Source: Prosapia bicincta (taxonomy: Eukaryota; Arthropoda; Insecta; Hemiptera; Cercopidae). Taken from it: DNA of 64,000 nucleotides. Positions 58,633 to 64,000 of this stretch are shown piece by piece. Location: assembly GCA_036971475.1 (NCBI GenBank), contig JBAIZL010000001.1, forward strand, positions 282,885,925-282,949,924, in the 5' to 3' direction. The notes below the pieces were generated by a model. The model worked only from the letters and a program-made list of their open reading frames with translations, made no database searches and was not told the DNA's origin. The position numbers were made by a program, and so were the translations under genes. Positions within the stretch are counted from its first letter, which is position 1. Every line of letters begins with the position of its first letter.

Positions 58633-59460
58633 TGTTTTACTTAAAACAAATGAAACCTTAAAATGTTTTATTTAAATCCTTTTATACATTTGCAAAGCAA
58701 TCATCTTATACACAAGAGTAAATTATTACAAGAATAACTCAGTTTGTACAAAAATGATCCCTTTGCAATCTTATATAATGGTTTAAATGGAACGTTTTTG
58801 TGGCTTAGAGGCTCTATTTATTTAAAATTTTAATATAGTTTACTTTGTTTTACTTATTCAAGTCTTTTTTCTTAGTGGGTGTGTGTTACTCAAGTATGTG
58901 TATGTGTTTGTGTGTGCGTGTGCGCGCGCGCGTAAATTTCATTACCCAGTAACGGATAAAAAATACTTTTTTACCTTATAATTAGATCTATACAAACATT
59001 GCGTTCATCATACTTGAAAATATATTAAATAACATCACAATTTTCAAACTCACAATCATTCACATTCCATATAACAATATAACACTATCACATTCATTAC
59101 TAAACAACATTTAGCAATAATCTTACTTGTTATTCTGTAAGAAGGCTTTCTGAGAAATATGTTGTTTTCTAAAAGAAGTCATAATTATGATTCCTATTGT
59201 AATTTAAAAGCAGTTTTATGCCACTGTTCCCTTCTTTGTTTACACTGTATTTGAATAATTCTTGGTTTTAGTTTGATAATTATATTATTATTTAATGTCT
59301 AGTAATAACTATTATTTTTTTTTTATTAACAAACACCAATAGTTTAGTTTTTTGTTTTACTTGTAAATGGAAATGTATTAAGAGTTTTATAATTTCTTGA
59401 TTTTTTTATTATGTTTTATATAATGTTGTGTGTTTTATAAATCGTAAATTATGTTGTATA
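58633..59460. other. Unassigned AT-rich DNA with GT/GC tract
   Basis: A GT microsatellite with a terminal GCGC block is at 58878-58932. Nothing else recognised. Confidence 0.4.
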
Positions 59461-59560
59461 ATTGTTAAATAAAACTGACCTCTTGAAAAAGGATTTCGGA
59501 AAGAAAATCGAAACGTTGAGTGTTTAAAAAAAGCAAAATTGTCTGTGATCTGTCATTAAC
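59461..59560 (+). mobile_element. Penelope-type terminus, single copy
   Basis: CTTGAAAAAGGATTTCGGAA, then AGAAAATCGAAACGTTGAGT (59482-59520): a hairpin (GATTT with AAATC) directly before GAAACG, the arrangement of the other terminal motifs in a different sequence family. No coding sequence recognised upstream. Confidence 0.4.
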
Positions 59561-59869
59561 CTATATATCAAAACATTACTAATAATATTTAATAATTCCT
59601 CGTGTTTGTCTTGTATATTGATTTTTCCGTTAGATATTTTAGTTTTATGTCTATACTCAATGAACTTTATTTCAGATATATTGAACTAAAACAGAAAACA
59701 TTCGATATGAAATGTCATTTCAAAACGATAAACTTTCATCCAAACGTAACGTTGTGGTTTTATATATATGTACAAAATTATTTATCACATTACGTATAGA
59801 TCACTATTTTACATTGTCATGAAGATTAGTTGAACTCTTTAAAAGTTCATCTACTACGGCAAAACGTCC
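59561..59869. other. Unassigned AT-rich DNA
   Basis: Nothing recognised. Confidence 0.4.
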
Positions 59870-60330
59870 ATATAAGAGCTTAATTCCCCCAGCGACATAG
59901 CCTATGGCTATTTTCTTTTCCTCGCGCCGTATCATTCGAGCCCCTTGACCCCTCGCTGCTTATGATAAATGTACTGTGGTTTTATGATGCATACAAATTG
60001 CAATGCATTAATAATAATGGGTTATAATAAGAGAAACTACTCGGCACATTTCTCAATGTTAAAGTGTAAATGCAAATTGTAGGGATATTTGAAGTGAGCA
60101 GCGAGTAGGTTGGCTCACCTGGTCGAGATGAATGGTGGCGATCTAGCACGATCTTTATACAATTAAATATTGTAATTCGGTTAGCACAAAAGCCACGCCT
60201 TCTCCTTTAGGCAACACGCAGTACATTGGTGTAAGCCGGCTATAGCTACTGCCGATGACCATGTGCAATATTAATATCATCGTGCGTCTTTAGCACGTCG
60301 GTTTTATTAAAAGAGTTATCGAAATTAGGG
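59870..60330. promoter_or_regulatory. Candidate non-coding regulatory segment
   Basis: Repeat-free and of mixed composition. Words include TTTTATGATGCATACAAATT near 59980, ATTAATAATAATGGGTTATA near 60007, the POU octamer ATGCAAAT at 60069-60076, the E-box CACCTG near 60116 and AAGCCACGCCTTCTCC near 60190. This clustering suggests an enhancer, but conservation is untested. Confidence 0.25.
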
Positions 60331-60728
60331 AAATCGATATAGGACAGATATATGCTACAACCGTTAAACTAAAATAGAATTAATGGTTATATTTTATAAA
60401 ATTTAAGGGGGGTTATTTCGGAAGTTTTGTTTTGTAAAATATATAGTTATTTTTTAAATTCAAAACAACGATGAAACACTGGCAAAACAAGTGAAAATTT
60501 GTTTATAAAAATTTTTGTTTTAGGAGGATTTTTCTTCTAAATAATTCTAAAATATTAACATTTTAAATACAGAAAAATAAATAGATATACTAGTTATAGA
60601 AAAATGTAAAGGTTGAATTTTTTTAAAGAGTGCAGAAACTTTAAAACGAGCTTATATCTTCTATTAAAGAAGTTTTGGAGGTTTACTTCTAGATTCAACA
60701 GTATAAAGCTGTACTATCTAAATTAAAT
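60331..60728. other. Unassigned AT-rich DNA
   Basis: Nothing recognised. Confidence 0.4.
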
Positions 60729-60760
60729 AAAAAAAAAATAAAAAAAAAAAAAAAAAAATA
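60729..60760 (+). repeat. A-rich tract
   Basis: Nearly pure A with two T interruptions, possibly a decayed retroelement poly(A) tail. Confidence 0.7.
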
Positions 60761-60779
60761 GAATGAAGTTTGAGGGAAC

Positions 60780-61130
60780 TCTAGGCAGGAAAACGGTGAG
60801 AAAGTCTAATCTCCGGGGGACCAATTGACCATAACCTGCCGCGAGGTGTTAGCGTTACAGCATTTAGAATAAAGACTGGACATGACTACTTTGCTGCGCA
60901 CCTCCGCCGTATTCATGTGCTGCCGACCCCGGAGTGTCTGCTTTGTGGTGGTGAGTCATGAATGCCGAACGCTTTCAGGATTGCACAGACCTCGACCGGG
61001 TCCACGATTACGACAGTCTAATTTTAGGAAGCTCATCTCTACTACTCACCGTGTCGCCAAATGGCTCAGCCGCCAAGGGTGGGCGTTGGCTAGAAAGCTA
61101 TTTAAATTAAATAATAGTAAGGCTTAGTAT
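60780..61130 (+). mobile_element. Non-LTR retrotransposon tail, second family
   Basis: The terminal part of an R1/I/Jockey-like ORF2 followed by a few non-coding bases. It lies 20 bp to the right of an A-rich tract, so it may have inserted beside an older retroelement tail. No target duplication was located. Confidence 0.6.
60821..61127 (+). pseudogene. Non-LTR ORF2 C-terminus, stop and frame changes
   Basis: From 60821 the frame reads PIDHNLPRGVSVTAFRIKTG then HDYFAAHLRRIHVLPTPECL and LCGGES, stopping at TGA (about 60959-60961). It continues in frame with MNAERFQDCTDL, completing a C-x2-C ... C motif, before degrading. The TGHD...AHL.RI...P.C..C pattern is familiar from the region after RNase H in R1/I-type and related arthropod retrotransposons. 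The 81-codon frame starting at ATG 60882 is a different frame over the same bases and reads RVAKWLSRQGWALARKL near its end, which resembles the true C-terminal end, so at least one frameshift lies between. No catalytic domain is present. Confidence 0.6.
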
Positions 61131-62004
61131 ACATTACAAAAGTTCATTTCTTTATTGATTTCTTTATATAGTTTTACGGAAAATTAATGTATATTCTTAC
61201 TACAGACTCAATTTAGGCCCTAACATTTCTGTAATTTTGAAAACTTTAAACACTATTACACGAATAATAGTTTCTTGTAATTACATAAAACTCCCTTTCA
61301 TAATAAAAGATACACAAGCGTATTCCATTAGAAACTAACAAATAAAATACTTTGGGAAACCCTCGTCAAGTATTATAGTTACGGTTTGTGGAAGAATCAT
61401 TTATTTTGATTCATATTTATCTAATATTTTATCATACGAGTATATTGAAACTAAGGTAGACCAAATTTAAAAATGAAGTGTTTTACGTAGTATAAAAATA
61501 GTCATAATTTAAATTCAGTGGAACATTCTCGCTTTAGTATTCCAACCTACAAATGTGCATTTTGTGTAACAGGTATACCAACCTATTACTCAAATTTCCT
61601 TCTCACATGCGTGGAGTACCAACACTTGGGTGTATATCTTTTCTTGTGGAGTCATTAATTCATTGCAATGTATATGCATAGAGAAATTTTATCGAACGCC
61701 TACACACATAGAACAAGGAGAGGAAAAATGTATAGCTGGGCTGTTGGAATAATGAGGGGAATTATTTCTACCAGTGGATGTTAATTTATAGTATATTTTC
61801 TTCGTTTTACGTAGGATTCAGACTCGTAAAACTGATTTGTAGCTTTAACAACTTATTAAACCTTTGTACTTCTTATAGGTATGTTTAGCTCCTTTTGATT
61901 TGATATAAAGCATTATATTATTCTTATATATAATTTATTGAGGTGTGCATTTTATATTTTAAACACAGGTTATATACAATACCAATAGCACACTGGTACG
62001 ATAT
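61131..62004. other. Unassigned AT-rich DNA
   Basis: Nothing recognised. Confidence 0.4.
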
Positions 62005-62396
62005 ATTATAATTAAAATATTGGCAAAAACCCCATTACCACAACAACAAAAAAAATGAATAAATAACTTATAACACAAGTTACCGGTTACAGGTTAAACC
62101 CTTATGTACATTTCGATGACCATGTCATCATCATTAGAGGCTCCTATTTCAAAATTACAATCTAGAATACAATAATTTACAAACTAGACGGACTAGGTGA
62201 AAATAGGCTGTACATAACGTCAGTCTAGTTTTGTAAATTATTGTATTCTAGATTGTAATTTTGTTTGACCCTTTGATGATACTGACATGGTCATCGAGAT
62301 GTACAGGAGGGTTTAATCCTATGTAACTTGTATTAATAGTTTTTTTTTGTGGTATTGGGGGGGGGGGGGGTTTGCAAATGTTTTTATTGCAATTAA
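62005..62396. mobile_element. Nested fold-back, Penelope-type ends
   Basis: Outer arms (about 62009-62145 and 62262-62396) match the fold-back at 7573-7797 (CCCTTATGTACATTTCGATG, the CCCCATTACCACAA side and its complement). Inner arms (ACAATCTAGAATACAATAAT on the left, its complement on the right) form a second palindrome at 62149-62262. Each outer arm carries the terminal motif: ATGATGATGACATGGTCATC then GAAAT (minus, left), TGACATGGTCATCGAGAT (plus, right). A G run of about 14 lies at 62357-62370. No coding sequence. Confidence 0.7.
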
Positions 62397-62542
62397 ACAA
62401 ATATAATTATGTATTATATTTTTATTTATAATATATTATTATATTGTAAATACCTCAACCAAAATATATAGTTTTAAAATGTTTTACATAATATCTTTAC
62501 TTTTATTACAATTCTAAGACATAAATATGTAAAATGATCGTA
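62397..62542. other. Spacer between fold-back and Tigger
   Basis: AT-rich; the plus-strand flank of the Tigger left end. Confidence 0.4.
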
Positions 62543-63560
62543 CAGTAGAGTCTCCAAATTTCTAGTCTCGATTTTTCGAGCTACCTTTAAATTCAAATCG
62601 GCTAAGCCGCAGGATAAATCAGCTAAGTCGCTGGCGTTTAAAAACCTTTCCACGTCAGCATTGCAAGTTTCATATAAGAACTTAAGTGATGATTGGATGG
62701 ATAAAGAACTATTGAAACAGTGTTTATTAATGTGTTTGGCCCGAAACTGAAAAGTTTTTAAAAGCAAATAATTTTCCTCGGAAGACTATTTTACTGTTAG
62801 ACAAAGGACCGGCGCATGCCATTGTAGGTCAACTGTACTCTGATATCCGTGCTTTATGCCTTCTTGGAAACGACTGAAGGGGAAGAAAGCATTGTAGGCC
62901 TTCTAAAAACAAAAATACAACTAAGGGAGTCGTCTACTGGATAGCCGAACATGGAACCAAATAGAAGAAGAAACACCAAGTAATTCGTGGAATAAAATAC
63001 CGAGTCGTAACAAAACCGTTGACGGTCTTGTTAATCCACAAGAAGAAACAGATTTGGCATGTCTTGTCAAGAAACTTCCAGGTTGTTAAGATTTCATTGT
63101 GAACAATTAGAAATAACAGATGTTACGATTATTGAAATGGTACAAAAATCTACTAAAAGCAGTGACGACGAGAATAAAAATGAGGCTTCAACCGAAGCAG
63201 TACAGGAAGGGATAATTAGTTACAGTGAAGGAACGACCGCCTTGGAAACTCCACTATGCTGTATTGAAAAACAGGCTTACACCAAGCCAACAGATGTGCT
63301 GCAAAGATATCTACAAGACAGCGTAGCCCGAAAACGATCTGATATGCAAACGCAGAAGACACATAACAACATTTTCCAAAATATGTTGCAACCGTGATCA
63401 ACAATATATTCCAAAGCAACATTAATTTGTGGAAGTACTGTAATCAATAAAGTTCTGTAAACGTATTTTGTTAATTCTTAATTATAGTATTTGGGTTCAT
63501 TAGAACTTCTGTTTTTTCTCAAGCACAGGAATGTATTTTCGTGTAATCCGAGTTTCCGTT
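62543..63560 (+). mobile_element. Tigger element relic, right end lost
   Basis: The left end CAGTAGAGTCTCCAAATTTC starts after TA (62541-62542) and follows the Tigger end pattern. It leads directly into a transposase fragment that begins within the DDE region, so an internal deletion removed the 5' half of the gene. The matching right end (expected to read GAGACTCTACTG then TA) was not found before the fold-back at 63582, so the right boundary is approximate. Confidence 0.65.
62650..63397 (+). pseudogene. Tigger transposase, DDE and C-terminal remnants
   Basis: Near 62694 the plus strand reads WMDKELLKQ; at 62785-62820 it reads TILLLDKGPAHA, the second catalytic aspartate motif of pogo/Tigger DDE transposases (family form LLLDNAPAHP). 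Stops and frameshifts separate these from the final open stretch 63059-63397 (112 codons). That stretch has an acidic middle (SDDENKNEAS), ALETPLCCIEKQAYTKPTDV, and ARKRSDMQTQK near the end, aligning with the Tigger C-terminus. The N-terminal helix-turn-helix is missing. The ATG at 63059 is not a real start: the upstream codons also belong to the decayed gene. Confidence 0.75.
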
Positions 63561-63581
63561 AATCTCATAAATACGAGTAAA

Positions 63582-63904
63582 TTTGTAAATATTACACTTG
63601 TACATATGTTAGTATGTTACACTTACCTAGAATAACACTTACTTCTTTTTATTGAGGACGGCCGTTCCGGGAGATGTGTCCGTTTGTCAACATTTAACCG
63701 TAACTCTAAAAAACAAGTAGCACAAGAGAAGATGGTTTCAAATAATATGAATGTGGCCAGTGGAGCATCAACTATCCATCGATACCGCAAGAGTTGAAAA
63801 TAGGACACATATCCCGAAACGGCCATCCTTAATAATAAAAAACGTAAGTGCTACTATAGGCAATTACAATACACTAACATATGTGAAAGTGTTTTTATTT
63901 ACAA
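63582..63904. mobile_element. Fold-back of Penelope-type termini, no ORF
   Basis: Arms 63582-63690 and about 63795-63904 are inverted copies: TTGAGGACGGCCGTTCCGGG and GATGTGTCC on the left, GGACACATATCCCGAAACGG on the right, extended outward by AACACTTAC / GTAAGTGCTACTATAGG and ACATATGTTAGT / ACTAACATATGT. The signature is that of the element at 46567-47380. The 100 bp between arms encode nothing recognisable. Confidence 0.7.
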
Positions 63905-64000
63905 ACTAAAGAAAAGATAGTATCGACTGCACAATATAACATTATTCTAATAGGTTTTTATTTTCATAGACACGAAATTTTTATTACATTCATTTTAGTT
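63905..64000. other. Unassigned window end
   Basis: Nothing recognised. Confidence 0.4.

Noticed and set aside
1..64000. CRISPR array
   Set aside because: The repeats are contiguous minisatellites without unique spacers, and the DNA is eukaryotic.
1..64000. Bacterial-style operons, ribosome binding sites or terminators
   Set aside because: No long coding frames; element content is animal.

Overview
This window looks like intergenic or deep intronic DNA from an animal, probably an invertebrate and perhaps an arthropod; the species cannot be named from it. The evidence is strong AT-richness, long AC/GT, TA and CT microsatellites, many minisatellites, and decayed copies of animal-type mobile elements (Penelope-like elements, pogo/Tigger and hAT DNA transposons, Helitrons, non-LTR retrotransposons and a tRNA-derived SINE). 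I found no intact host protein gene, rRNA or functional tRNA. The longest open frames are translations of simple repeats, and the only convincing coding sequence is broken transposon protein.

Layout. 1-4250: unassigned AT-rich DNA with one non-repetitive segment (about 700-1130). 4255-4600: a minisatellite. 5590-6514: a short Helitron copy. 7573-8690: two inverted-repeat structures of Penelope-like type, the second with the C-terminus of a Penelope-like protein on the minus strand. 10361-11190: two adjacent tandem arrays. 13728-14705: a 22-23 bp minisatellite with higher-order structure. 15494-15809: a long compound GT microsatellite. 17820-18140: more Penelope-type termini. 18290-18810: a unique segment rich in homeodomain-like sites. 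23765-24780: a SINE-like head, then a non-LTR retrotransposon 3' end. 27230-28565: a TA-rich complex holding a perfect palindrome and a pogo/Tigger element inserted in TA repeats. 30968-31831: a non-autonomous hAT element.

35335-35510, 39038-39069, 42742-42769 and 43322-43506: further Penelope-type terminal motifs or fold-backs. 45240-45793: a short Tigger with transposase C-terminus. 46567-47380: a 5'-truncated Penelope-like element with a GIY-YIG endonuclease domain, inverted ends and a 15 bp target duplication. 50678-52031: a complete non-autonomous Helitron. 52725-55520: two blocks of one 17 bp minisatellite. 57850-58632: an 85 bp tandem array. 59870-60330: a possible non-coding regulatory segment. 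60780-61130: a second non-LTR retrotransposon tail. 62005-62396: a nested fold-back. 62543-63500: a Tigger relic. 63582-63904: another Penelope-type fold-back.

The unifying theme is a recurring terminal motif, CTGANGA, then a hairpin, then GAAA(C), seen at a dozen sites in several sequence families. It usually occurs as head-to-head inverted pairs, and at two loci lies beside Penelope-like coding remnants. It resembles a hammerhead ribozyme core, which Penelope-like elements are known to carry, but here usually has an extra base before stem II, so catalytic activity is uncertain.
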